From: Planctomycetota bacterium
Lineage (GTDB): Bacteria; Planctomycetota; Phycisphaerae; WQYP01
Length of the DNA: 46,000 nucleotides
Direction of reading: 5' to 3'
NCBI GenBank assembly: GCA_021790385.1
Contig: JAJYDW010000030.1
Span: 1 to 46,000, forward strand
Within the stretch, counting starts at the first letter, position 1, and each line of letters opens with the position of its first letter. The notes beneath the pieces were generated by a model. That model saw only the letters and a program-made list of their open reading frames with translations, was not told the DNA's origin and made no database searches. Made by a program: the position numbers and the translations under genes. Shown piece by piece: positions 34,132-42,499 of the stretch.

Positions 34132-35145
34132 TCAGCGCACCAGCAGTTCCGCAATCTGCAGGCCGTTGAGCGCTGCACCCTTAAGCAACTGGTCGCCGGC
34201 CACAAACATGGCAATGGAGTGGCCGCGAGCATCGCTCATATCCTGGCGGATGCGTCCCACCAGCACATCGCCCTGACCGCTGGCATCGCGCGGCATCGGA
34301 AAATAGTTGCGTCCGGGATCATCGACAATTTTCACACCGGGTGCTTTGGACAAAAGGGTCCGCACTTCTGCGGGCGAAATGGGCCGGCTACATTCAACGG
34401 TGAGGGCTTCACAGTGGGCCCGCAGGACCGGCACTCGCACGCAGGTGGCCGACACGCGGATATCCGGATCGCCGAAGATTTTGCGTGTTTCCCGCAGCAT
34501 TTTCAGTTCTTCCTCGTTGTAGCCGGTAGCGGCATCCACCGCTGAATTATGCGAAAAGACATTAAACGCATACGGATGCGGCAGCACGGCAGGCGGATAA
34601 TTGCGGTCTTCCAGATGGGCCTGGGTACTGGCGATGAGTTCCTGCATGGCCGCGGCACCGGCCCCGCTGGCGGCCTGATAGGTCGCGGCAATCAGACGCA
34701 CAATGCGATTCACCTGATGAATGGGCCACAACGGCACAATGCCGATGATGGTCGAACAATTCGGGTTGGCGATAATGCCGGCATGGCCCGCGATGGCCTG
34801 GGGGTTAATTTCCGGCACTACCAGGGGAACTGCAGGGTCCATGCGAAAGGCGGAGCTGTTGTCTATCACGACGGCACCGGCCTGCACGGCCACCGGGGCG
34901 AACTTTTTACTGATGCCCGAACCTGCCGAAAAAAAGGCGATATCCACACCAGTGAAGCTGTTGTGGGTAAGCTCCTGTACGGGAATGGATCGATTGCCAA
35001 AGGTTACTGTTTTGCCTGCCGAGCGTGCCGAAGCGTAACAGCGCAAATCCGCCACAGCAAAATGGCGCTCGGTCATAATGCGTAAAAATTCGACGCCCAC
35101 CGCACCGGTGGCACCAACAATCGCTACAACAGGAGGAGATTTCAT
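34132..35145 (-). CDS. asd: Aspartate-semialdehyde dehydrogenase
   Basis: Makes aspartate semialdehyde from aspartyl phosphate with NADPH, leading to lysine, diaminopimelate, threonine and methionine. It has 337 residues, with cofactor motif GATGAVG (11-17) and catalytic Cys130 in NPNCSTI, plus SGAGAAAMQEL and VSATCVRVPVLRAHCE. The ATG at 35145 follows AAAGGG; an in-frame start three codons upstream is possible. It lies 56 bases after the cupin gene. Confidence 0.97.
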   Translation of the reverse strand: MKSPPVVAIVGATGAVGVEFLRIMTERHFAVADLRCYASARSAGKTVTFGNRSIPVQELTHNSFTGVDIAFFSAGSGISKKFAPVAVQAGAVVIDNSSAFRMDPAVPLVVPEINPQAIAGHAGIIANPNCSTIIGIVPLWPIHQVNRIVRLIAATYQAASGAGAAAMQELIASTQAHLEDRNYPPAVLPHPYAFNVFSHNSAVDAATGYNEEELKMLRETRKIFGDPDIRVSATCVRVPVLRAHCEALTVECSRPISPAEVRTLLSKAPGVKIVDDPGRNYFPMPRDASGQGDVLVGRIRQDMSDARGHSIAMFVAGDQLLKGAALNGLQIAELLVR

Positions 35146-35201
35146 CCCGCACAACCCTTTCTTGGTTACATCATTCTCTGGCGGTTTTCAGGACATGGCT
35201 G

Positions 35202-35951
35202 CTACCCGGCACGTTTGCCTTCCGCCATAAACTTATCGTCACGGGCGAAGGGATGACTTTTTCCATCCAGGCCTATTTTGACCGGATCGCTCATGGCCGA
35301 TATCGCCAGGCAACTGGCACGTTCCAGGTATTGCACCCGCCCCATACGTAAAAAATCCAAGGCATCCAGGCCGGCATTTATTTCCGCCTGGGCTCCGGAT
35401 TTTAACACCCATTCAAACCCTTCCACTTTCGGGGCGATGATATCGCGTGCCCGGCTGTAAAAGCGCCGCAACATTTCCAACCCCTGCGAGCGGTCCAGTT
35501 CCATCGCCTGACGCAAGGGCTGGAAACCCTCAACCGCGAGATTTCTGCGGTGCAAGGCCTGTTCATCCGTCTTGGCCATGGCCGCCTGGGCATAAGCTGT
35601 CGGATCCTTCACAATGGCTTCCGGAAAGGTCAGCACAAAATCACCGCGTTCGGATAAGCCTCCATTTTGCATGATGATTAAAAGTTCCAGATTTTCATGC
35701 GGATTGAGTACGCGGTGGATAAGGCCCGGGCGAAAGGAGACCAGCATGGCAGGCTCCAATTCGATTTTTTGGTAGCCTTCCCCGGACAGGGTCTCCACAT
35801 ATCCGCGACCAGACAGGCAGTAGTACATCTCCGAACAAACAGTGTGCATGTGCGGACTGCCGCCAATAGCACCGTCCGGGCCTGGCGCGGTGTAAACCTT
35901 TACATGCGAAATTCCCACACCCGCCGGCAACATCAATTGTCTTATATCCAT
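35202..35951 (-). CDS. Cupin-domain protein
   Basis: A 249-residue protein with an N-terminal cupin barrel (about 15-105). Cupin motif 1 is present as His34, His36, Glu41 and Gly48, and motif 2 has PGLIHRVLN with His79, so a metal site is likely intact. The C-terminal half (about 115-249) is helical and not recognised. Such proteins are often sugar-processing enzymes or binding proteins. It is the first gene of the minus-strand run and its start lies 158 bases from the divergent folP. Confidence 0.8.
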   Translation of the reverse strand: MDIRQLMLPAGVGISHVKVYTAPGPDGAIGGSPHMHTVCSEMYYCLSGRGYVETLSGEGYQKIELEPAMLVSFRPGLIHRVLNPHENLELLIIMQNGGLSERGDFVLTFPEAIVKDPTAYAQAAMAKTDEQALHRRNLAVEGFQPLRQAMELDRSQGLEMLRRFYSRARDIIAPKVEGFEWVLKSGAQAEINAGLDALDFLRMGRVQYLERASCLAISAMSDPVKIGLDGKSHPFARDDKFMAEGKRAG

Positions 35952-36109
35952 TTTTATTTGATCCGCGATTCAATCCGACATCAACATCAATTATCCTTCA
36001 TGATCGTAGCATATTGTGGGCGTTGGGACAATTCCGGACCCGGCGGGGCGGCTGTAATTTTCAGCCACACTGCTGCCGCAGGGCGTTATTCACGGGTATA
36101 CTTCCGGGC

Positions 36110-37045
36110 ATGAAGAGCAGCCGCGCCGATTATTTTTTTTCCCACGGCCTGACCGCCCCGGTGATTATGGGGGTGGTCAATGTTACCCCTGATAGTTTCA
36201 GTGATGCAGGCCAATTCCAGACGCAAGCCGGCGTCAACCACGCCGCTGCGGTGGAACATGGACTCAATTTAGCCCGGCAGGGGGCGGCGATTCTGGATAT
36301 TGGCGGTGAAGCCTCCTCTTTTCATCGGCCGGGTATCGGGCCGATTGATCCACAGGAACAACTTCGGCGCATTTTGCCGGTGATTGAGGGCATTGCCGGC
36401 AGGCGCGATGCCGTGGACGTTTATTCGCCTTTTCCGCAGGGGGTAACCGGCGGCGAAAGGCGTACTGTCCTTATCAGTATAGACACACGCAGCAGCGTTG
36501 TGGCGGCGGCGGCATTGCAGGCGGGGGCGGATATAATTAATGACATTTCCGCCGGCACGGACGATCCGGAAATGCTTCCGCTGGCGGCCCGCACGGGATG
36601 TCCCATTATTTTGATGCACCGCCGGGAAGAACGTGCCGGCCAGGCCCCGCCTACCTACGACGATGTTTGCGGGGAAGTGATTGGTTATCTGCGGCAATGC
36701 AGCCAGGATGCCCTGGCGGCTGGCGTTAAGCGGCACCGGATTTTGCTGGATCCGGGGTTGGGGTTTGGTAAATTGGCGGCGGATAACTGGAAACTTCTGG
36801 CCGGCATCGGCGGTCTGGTGGACTTGGGATATCCCGTGGTACTGGGAGCTTCACGGAAAAGATTTCTCGCCGAGCTGCTGCCGCCGGACCTGAGGGAAGC
36901 CGGCCCCGATGGGTGGCTGGCCAGAGATATTCTTACCGGCGACGTTACGGTGCTGGCGGCGGCCCGCGGCGTTAAAATACATCGTGTGCATCAGGTGCCG
37001 CTGGCCCGGCAGGCATTGGAAGTTGTGGCACGTATGAACTGCTGA
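36110..37045 (+). CDS. folP: Dihydropteroate synthase
   Basis: Joins p-aminobenzoate to the pterin diphosphate in folate synthesis, 311 residues from the ATG at 36110. Motifs: VNVTPDSFSD (24-33), ILDIGGEASSFHRPG where most family members have GGES(T/S)RPG, ISIDTRS, NDISAG, LMHRR, LDPGLGFGK and GASRKRFL. It has an extra loop of about 25 residues before ISIDTRS. The ORF extends to 36014, but the extension is not protein-like. The neighbouring genes are not folate genes. Confidence 0.95.
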   Translation: MKSSRADYFFSHGLTAPVIMGVVNVTPDSFSDAGQFQTQAGVNHAAAVEHGLNLARQGAAILDIGGEASSFHRPGIGPIDPQEQLRRILPVIEGIAGRRDAVDVYSPFPQGVTGGERRTVLISIDTRSSVVAAAALQAGADIINDISAGTDDPEMLPLAARTGCPIILMHRREERAGQAPPTYDDVCGEVIGYLRQCSQDALAAGVKRHRILLDPGLGFGKLAADNWKLLAGIGGLVDLGYPVVLGASRKRFLAELLPPDLREAGPDGWLARDILTGDVTVLAAARGVKIHRVHQVPLARQALEVVARMNC

Positions 37046-37715
37046 CAGGAGGCGGGGCGCGGGCTAAGGCCCGCGAGTCGGGATACGGGAGATACGTATT
37101 GTGGGAGGAGGCAAGAGGCAGGTTTTATAACACGAAGAAATGAAGGCACGAATGAGCAAACGGTTGGGGGAAGATTATCAACATTATCAAGGTTATCAAG
37201 ATTATCGTACATTTTTAAGGCTCCGATGGGACGGTGTTTGGGCGCAGTACGGGCGCGGGGGTCGAATTCGTTTTTCAGGCGGAGTGCGGGCCGGTGACTT
37301 GACGGGGCCAATAACGATGCACGTATTTACTTGTCAATGAGCGCCGGTATTCATACCGACGGTCAGGCGGAACGGGGCTGGGCTGCACAAGGCAGGGCGG
37401 CCTTCTTCGGGAGTTCCGCTGCAAGGTAGTAGGCGGGGTATGGGGAGGATAACGGGGGCGCGGGCTAAGGCCCGCGAGACGGGAATAGGGATTCGGGAAA
37501 CGGGAGTATGACGAATCAATACGAAATATTTAATACAAACAAGAAACGAAGCGGGCGGCGGCTTGTGAGCAGGGGGGGCGGGAGACGGGGCGCGGCTACG
37601 CCGCGAGAACAGGAGGTAGTAGAATAATGGAGCAGTAGAGCCATGGCGCGGACTACGGCTGGGGAGACGGGCGGCGGTTATTCTGTAGGAAATCTAAGAC
37701 AGGATTGGACGACAA
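37046..37715. repeat. Repeat-rich gene-free spacer
   Basis: 670 bases with three kinds of repeats. Hairpins CGCGGGC-TAAG-GCCCGCG occur at 37058-37075 and 37459-37476, and the shortened CGCGGC-TAC-GCCGCG at 37591-37605; the second and third neighbour an ACGGG run. A 9-base tandem (TTATCAAGG-like, four units) lies at 37173-37208, followed by GTACATTTTTAA. GGGAGACGGG and GGGAGTAT fragments fill the rest. The plus ORF at 37140 and the minus ORF at 36991 are products of these repeats. No gene is supported. Confidence 0.7.
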
Positions 37716-38117
37716 ATGCAATTTTATCTTCATGGAAAATTGGACCCTGGCGTGGTCGAGAATCTCAAGGCGGCCGGGCATCAGGTGCATGAACCGGCGG
37801 AACTGGCGGCCAGCGCGCCGGGCGAAACAGGCGAGCCTGAAGTCGGCGAGCCGCGAGAATTGCTGGCGGCCATGGCGGCGCGGCAATGGATGCTGCTGAC
37901 CAATAACCGGGACCTGGTACAACAGGCCTGTGATCAGCGTCTGCCCGGACCGCCGATTATGGTACTGCTGGTAGGGGCCATTTCGCCGGCGGCCCAAAGA
38001 GATGCCATTGTAAGGTTGTTCGAGCGTTACCCCCGGTTATCGCCGGGCCGGCTTTACACCATCACGCCGGGCCGGGTAAAAGTGCGGCAGTTGCCGCAGC
38101 CGCGCCGCAGTGAATAG
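37716..38117 (+). CDS. DUF5615/Mut7-C-like PIN-type protein
   Basis: A 133-residue protein with the pattern of small PIN-like nucleases of the DUF5615/Mut7-C kind: a start with LHGKLDPGVVENLKAAGHQVHE, an acidic middle, and LLTNNRDLVQQA, where the family normally has LTNDRDF. One acidic position of the active site is therefore Asn. The family is often tied to toxin-antitoxin pairs, but no antitoxin gene lies just upstream. It begins right after the repeat spacer. Nuclease activity is a guess. Confidence 0.65.
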   Translation: MQFYLHGKLDPGVVENLKAAGHQVHEPAELAASAPGETGEPEVGEPRELLAAMAARQWMLLTNNRDLVQQACDQRLPGPPIMVLLVGAISPAAQRDAIVRLFERYPRLSPGRLYTITPGRVKVRQLPQPRRSE

Positions 38118-38172
38118 GTACTGCTGTGCGCAAGCTGCGACCGTTGGCATATCATGAGGAGCTAAAAGATTC

Positions 38173-39270
38173 ATGCTGGAAATAACGGTTGATAATGCGG
38201 TTGAATACCTGCGATCGCGGAACGCTGTAGGGGCGGGCAAGGTGCTGGTTCGGCCGTTGTCCGGCGGGGTGGCCGGCAGCGTATTGCAGATACTGGACCT
38301 GGATGCCGGGGAAAAAATCGGTACAGATATGCGCAGCGAATCGCAGAAGCGTCGCGGCGTGGTTGATAGCCGGCCCGCGCAGGGGCAGTGCTTTGTCATC
38401 AAGCAACCGCTGGATAAATTCCGCACCGCCGCGGAGTGGCTGGTGGATCGCGACCGGTTATGGATTGAACGCGATTGCATGACATTTCTGGGGAGCATAT
38501 TGCCTGCCGGCAGCGTGCCGGAGGTGCTATGGAGTGATGAAGAAAATTTTGTACTGGCCATAACCTGCGCTCCGGTGGGTTTTGTGTGCTGGAAAAATGA
38601 CCTGCTGCAAGGCCGGATTGACGCGCAAGCGGTACGGCTTTCGGCCCTGCTTTTAGCGATGATACATGCCACCACCATGGGCAGCACCGAGTGCGCGGCC
38701 CGGTTTGGGGAGCAGCGCGGTTTTATTCAGCAGCGGATTGATCCGTATCTGGAGACTGTGGCCAAACAGCACCCGGACCTTCGCGGGCCTATTGACAGGC
38801 TTATTGCCATGCTGCTGGAAAAACCGGTGTGCCTGATTCACGCGGATTATTCACCCAAAAACATGCTGGTGAAAAACGATACCGAGACTAAAACTACGGA
38901 TCTGATGCTGCTGGATTTTGAGATCGCCTTTTATGGACGGCCGGTGTTTGATGTGGTTACGTTGATTAACCATCTGCTGCTGAAGGGCTTTCACCGTCGG
39001 CCGGCCTGGCGGCCGTACATGATTGCCGCCGACCAGTTCTGGCATACGTATCGCATGGATGCCGGTCCGGAATTAGCGCAGGAGGTGAACGCCGTTGGCG
39101 GCAAGATGCTGGGAGCGTTGATGCTGGCGCGGATGGATGGGAAATCGCCGGTGGAATATATTGTGGATGGAGAAGTGAAAGAGCAGATACGCCGGTGTGG
39201 CCGACACCTGCTGACATTTCCGGATGATTCGCTGGATGCGGCGATCGATGAAGCGGCGTTGTTTTTCTAG
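38173..39270 (+). CDS. Aminoglycoside-phosphotransferase-like kinase
   Basis: A 365-residue kinase of the APH/choline-kinase fold. Catalytic loop HADYSPKNMLV and the metal-binding LLDFEIAF are clear, with a nucleotide-contact LSGGVAGSV near residue 30-38. Such enzymes phosphorylate small alcohols, sugars or drugs; methylthioribose-kinase relatives look similar. AGGAGCTAAAAG precedes the ATG, and it follows the PIN-like gene by 55 bases. Resistance should not be assumed: many members act on cell metabolites. Confidence 0.8.
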   Translation: MLEITVDNAVEYLRSRNAVGAGKVLVRPLSGGVAGSVLQILDLDAGEKIGTDMRSESQKRRGVVDSRPAQGQCFVIKQPLDKFRTAAEWLVDRDRLWIERDCMTFLGSILPAGSVPEVLWSDEENFVLAITCAPVGFVCWKNDLLQGRIDAQAVRLSALLLAMIHATTMGSTECAARFGEQRGFIQQRIDPYLETVAKQHPDLRGPIDRLIAMLLEKPVCLIHADYSPKNMLVKNDTETKTTDLMLLDFEIAFYGRPVFDVVTLINHLLLKGFHRRPAWRPYMIAADQFWHTYRMDAGPELAQEVNAVGGKMLGALMLARMDGKSPVEYIVDGEVKEQIRRCGRHLLTFPDDSLDAAIDEAALFF

Positions 39271-39636
39271 TCATGGTGGGGGACTGGGATTCGAGCCTGC
39301 GCCCATGGGTCGAAATCCCTTGAAAAATTAAATATTGTGCCCCTCGCGCCACCACCCGTGCTACCAAAATTGCCGCTCGAGGTCAATTTGGCCATGGTGG
39401 CCAAGCGCCGGCCATCATTGCCTGGGTACACCAGATTGGCCATCCTGGCGCTTGTCGGGGGCGTGGCTGGAAATTTTGGCAGCGTGCGAGAACTCAAGGA
39501 AGGCAACGCTGCCGTCAATCTTCGCGGCGGCATTTATGCCGCTGGCCTGCCTGGCAGTTTCCAAAAAATATGGCCGCGCCCCTTGTCGGAATCGGCAGGG
39601 GGCCAAATCGCGCGTTTGCTGTTATAATTCCAAATT
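39271..39636. other. Spacer with tRNA-3'-end-like fragment at the island edge
   Basis: 366 bases between the kinase gene and the methylase. At 39275-39320 the minus strand ends in ATCCC-AGTCCCCCACCA and has GGCTCGAATCC, like a tRNA T arm plus acceptor with CCA. The stem does not pair properly and the 5' half of a tRNA is absent. GGGATTCGA (39286-39294) and TCG-A-AATCCC (39310-39319) form an inverted repeat around CCCATGGG. The remainder shows no gene; a plus ORF at 39337-39627 is not convincing. Confidence 0.4.
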
Positions 39637-41076
39637 ATGAGCACGTTGACAGAAATCCCCCAACTAAACATCGACATGCTGGCGGCGATCAGGAAGGCCG
39701 AAGCTGACCTCGCCGCGCGATTTGCCGAAAAGATGCGAGTCAATGCCGATCTTGGTCGGCACCTTGTCAGCTTCCAGGCAAACCGGGAGGAATCCGGCCA
39801 TCGTTGGTGCAAATACCGTGAGGGATTCTCGGCCGAGCTGATCCGTTACTGCATCCGGAAGGTCGGCATATCCGGAAGAATACTCGACCCATTCGCCGGC
39901 AGCGGGACCACGCTCTTTGTTGCAGCCGAACAAGGGTGTGACGCGATCGGAATCGAGTTGCTCCCCAGCAGTGCGGCGATTATAGAGGCGCGTCGGGCAG
40001 TGCTAGATGCAGATAAGCCGCGGGTCGCCGCCGCACTCCGCCGCATCATGGCGAAGCGCCAGTGGTCAATGCACGGTGAGGCTAAGTCATTTCAGCACCT
40101 TCGGATTACGAAAGGTGCCTTCCCAGCGGATACCGAGCGGCATCTGGGCCGGTTTCTCTTTGACGCTGGCCGTGAACCGGATGAACTGCGCTCACTGCTG
40201 CACTTTGCGGCGCTGTCGGTACTGGAGGAAATCAGCTATACACGCAAGGACGGGCAGTACCTCCGATGGGACCAGCGATCCGGGCGGTGTCTGGGTAAGA
40301 AAGGTTTCGATAAGGGTACGATTCCGCACTTCGACGAGGCCATAGTCCGAAAGTTGGGCCAAATTGCCGACGACCTGGAAGGCCGGGAACAGGAGCCGCT
40401 TCTTTTTACGTTGGATCGGCCCAGACCCTTGCCGGGCAATATCGAACTGAAGGTCGGCTCGTGTCTCGACATTATTCCAGCGTTGCCATCGGAATCGCTG
40501 GATGGACTGATTACGTCGCCACCATATTGCAACCGCTACGATTACACGCGAACCTACGCACTGGAGCTTGCAATGCTCGGCGTTGGGGAGGAGGGGATTC
40601 GTCGCCTAAGACAGACGATGCTCTCGTGCACGGTAGAAAACAAGGACAAGGATGACCTGGCACAAAAGTTCGGAGACAGGACGTTCCATTCCGCCCTGGG
40701 AGCCTACGACAACCAGCAATTACTCGCCCTCATCCTCGAATACCTCGGGGCCTGTAAGGAGGCCGGGACCATCAACAACCCGGGCATCGTCCGCATGGTT
40801 AAGAATTACTTCCTGGAGCTGGCCCTGCTGATCTTTGCAAGCGCCAAGGTGCTCAAGGCCAACGCACCATTCATTATGGTCAACGACAATGTACGTTATG
40901 AGGGCGTACACATTCCGGTTGACCTGATCCTCTCTGATTTCGCCAAACAAGCCGGACTCAAAACTGATGCTATTTGGGTGCTTCCCAAAGGCAAGGGAAA
41001 CAGCAGCCAGCAAATGGGCCGGCATGGGCGGCAGGAAATACGTAAGTGCGTCTATGTGTGGCGCAAAGGAGCGTGA
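39637..41076 (+). CDS. DNA methyltransferase of a type II restriction-modification pair
   Basis: A 479-residue S-adenosylmethionine-dependent DNA methylase. It has the cofactor motif DPFAGSGTT (84-92) and the catalytic TSPPYCNRYDY (293-303). The TSPPY form is usual for N4-cytosine methylases, and motif I comes before motif IV. The intervening 200 residues should carry the target-recognition part. It is followed directly by a restriction-enzyme gene. Codon use differs from earlier genes, with more C-ended codons, which suggests transfer. It should protect host sites from the partner enzyme. Confidence 0.9.
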   Translation: MSTLTEIPQLNIDMLAAIRKAEADLAARFAEKMRVNADLGRHLVSFQANREESGHRWCKYREGFSAELIRYCIRKVGISGRILDPFAGSGTTLFVAAEQGCDAIGIELLPSSAAIIEARRAVLDADKPRVAAALRRIMAKRQWSMHGEAKSFQHLRITKGAFPADTERHLGRFLFDAGREPDELRSLLHFAALSVLEEISYTRKDGQYLRWDQRSGRCLGKKGFDKGTIPHFDEAIVRKLGQIADDLEGREQEPLLFTLDRPRPLPGNIELKVGSCLDIIPALPSESLDGLITSPPYCNRYDYTRTYALELAMLGVGEEGIRRLRQTMLSCTVENKDKDDLAQKFGDRTFHSALGAYDNQQLLALILEYLGACKEAGTINNPGIVRMVKNYFLELALLIFASAKVLKANAPFIMVNDNVRYEGVHIPVDLILSDFAKQAGLKTDAIWVLPKGKGNSSQQMGRHGRQEIRKCVYVWRKGA

Positions 41077-42030
41077 GTGGCCAAAGCGTACTTCCAGCAC
41101 CTCCATGGCAGTGAAGATTTGTGCACCACGCGCGAGGCGGTTCGTGCCGGGTTTGTCGCCCTTGCGATTGAAAAGAATCGGCGTGGAACGCCATACGTCG
41201 TTGAGGCGCGTAACCTGAAATACGCCGCCTCAAAAGCAAAAATACCGGCCGACTTGTTGAAGCTTCCTGAAATAGGATCAGGCCTGCTGGCTGCTGCGGG
41301 CGTCTCTGACAAGGCCGCACGCCACATTCAGGAACCTGACAAAAATGAGGCAATTGCCCAGCTGATCAGCAAGTTTCTCGAGCCGGCAGGCAAGAGTTTT
41401 ATCGAGGAACTTGTGTTTAGGTTCCTCCTGACGCGGGGAGATACGCTTGGTGGATCCATGCGGAACATCGGCGGGTTCATGGCGCAGCTTAAGCTGACTT
41501 GGTCGTTGATCGCGGATTTAAACCTCAGCGGCACGAAATACCGTTGGCTGGCAAGCGGGGCGCACGCATGGGTCGAAGGAGCCAGGTACGCACCGGATGC
41601 TGAAGCAAAAATCCGGGGGTTATCGTGGGGGCTCAGCAGTAAGGCGCGTACACTGCTTTTCGACCTGTCGGTTCCAATTGTGAAAAACAATGTTGACCTG
41701 TGTCTCCTGCGGTGTTCACCGGAGGATATTTCAAAGGAATTGTACGCAATCGCGGGCCGGTACATCGCCCTGGGTGAACTCAAAGGCGGCATTGATCCAG
41801 CTGGCGCTGACGAACACTGGAAAACGGCAGGCTCCGCCATCCAGCGAATTCGCAGAGCATTCACCAAGCACAACGCAACACCGCATATCTTCTTCATAGG
41901 GGCGGCCATTGAGACAAAGATGGCCACAGAGATATGGCAAATGCTCAACGCTGGCGAACTGACGAACGCGGCGAACCTCACGCGAGATGACCACATCGCC
42001 TCGCTCACAGGATGGCTTCTCTCGCTGTAA
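41077..42030 (+). CDS. Type II restriction endonuclease, AvaI/BsoBI-like
   Basis: A 317-residue protein with GTG start directly after the methylase stop and AAAGGAG upstream. The nuclease site reads Asp207, Glu234 and Lys236 (ELKGGIDPAGADEHWK), with His247 behind. In BsoBI the residues known to me are Asp212, Glu240, Lys242 and His253, nearly the same spacing. TRGDTLGGSMRN (119-130) is another family-like block. AvaI and BsoBI cut CYCGRG; that this enzyme shares the site is inference. The linked methylase fits a complete restriction-modification unit. Confidence 0.82.
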   Translation: MAKAYFQHLHGSEDLCTTREAVRAGFVALAIEKNRRGTPYVVEARNLKYAASKAKIPADLLKLPEIGSGLLAAAGVSDKAARHIQEPDKNEAIAQLISKFLEPAGKSFIEELVFRFLLTRGDTLGGSMRNIGGFMAQLKLTWSLIADLNLSGTKYRWLASGAHAWVEGARYAPDAEAKIRGLSWGLSSKARTLLFDLSVPIVKNNVDLCLLRCSPEDISKELYAIAGRYIALGELKGGIDPAGADEHWKTAGSAIQRIRRAFTKHNATPHIFFIGAAIETKMATEIWQMLNAGELTNAANLTRDDHIASLTGWLLSL

Positions 42031-42089
42031 ATGAGAACACCGAGTTTCCGTTGAACCACCTTCAACGAGTTCCCAATAACGCTCCACGC

Positions 42090-42215
42090 CGCTTTCGGCG
42101 ATGGGTGAACCTGATACAACCCCGCCAGTTCACCAATAGTGCGCTGGCCCTTCATCGCCTCCATGGCCACCTTGGCTTTGAACTGCGACGTAAACTGACG
42201 ACGTTTTACCGACAT
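42090..42215 (-). pseudogene. IS3-family transposase OrfA remnant
   Basis: The first 39 or so residues (MSVKRRQFTSQFKAKVAMEA, then RTIGELAGLYQVHP) match the start of IS3-type OrfA, which binds the element ends. After YQVHPS the match stops; the remaining frame up to 41328 is antisense to the restriction gene. The rest of OrfA and all of OrfB are missing. The ATG at 42215 is preceded, on that strand, by a sequence like the IS left end with CCCCGGTTTTCGGAGTCCA. Confidence 0.7.
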
Positions 42216-42388
42216 AAAATGGACTCCGAAAACCGGGGAAAAACTACCTTAGCAGCGCGCCCAGTTTTTGGGGAGTATCACATATTATCCATTCGTCCAC
42301 GAACGGGCGATAAATTTCAAGAAAATTGTTACATGGTCCAGCGGGGGTGGTTAGAATTATCTGCGTCCAAGCCCGTTGTGGAGTTGAC

Positions 42389-42402
42389 CGGCCGAAAGGC
42401 CG
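42389..42402 (+). repeat. GNRA-loop hairpin
   Basis: CGGCC (42389-42393), GAAA, GGCCG (42398-42402): a perfect short hairpin with a GAAA tetraloop, favoured in RNA. It lies 98 bases upstream of the next gene but upstream of the TTGACA promoter, so it would not be in that gene's transcript. Confidence 0.4.
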
Positions 42403-42443
42403 TGAACGGTTACCTTTTTCATTAGTCCGTACAAAGGACAGAT

Positions 42444-42472
42444 TTGACATCTGTCGCGGAAGGTATTACTAC
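42444..42472 (+). promoter_or_regulatory. Candidate promoter for the 213-residue protein
   Basis: A consensus -35 TTGACA (42444-42449), a 17-base spacer, then TACTAC (42467-42472); TATTAC at 42464 is an alternative -10. The start codon is at 42500. Confidence 0.5.
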
Positions 42473-42499
42473 CCCGGTTGTAAAGAAAGGACACCAGCT

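Larger units (their letters stand above)
42031..42499. other. Spacer holding an IS remnant and a promoter
   Basis: The 470 bases between the restriction gene and the next ORF begin with a broken transposase fragment on the minus strand (listed separately) and an IS end-like sequence at 42216-42255. Then follow a CGGCC-GAAA-GGCCG hairpin (42389-42402), a GTCC/GGAC hairpin (42425-42439) and a promoter-like TTGACA. No other gene is seen. Confidence 0.5.

Noticed and set aside
37173-37208. CRISPR array
   Set aside because: The repeats are 9 bases long with no spacers, and no cas genes are present.
37140-37340. Plus ORF with DYQ-type repeats
   Set aside because: Its regular pattern is caused by the 9-base DNA tandem repeat; no start signal or conserved domain.
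39275-39345. A complete tRNA gene on the minus strand
   Set aside because: The T-arm stem does not pair and the matching 5' acceptor strand (GGGGGAC) is absent; kept only as a possible fragment.
39337-39627. Plus ORF of 96 codons before the methylase
   Set aside because: No ribosome site or recognisable domain; probably spacer DNA at the island edge.
41328-42098. Continuation of the IS3-like ORF past residue 39
   Set aside because: From there on the frame is antisense to the restriction endonuclease gene and loses all transposase similarity.
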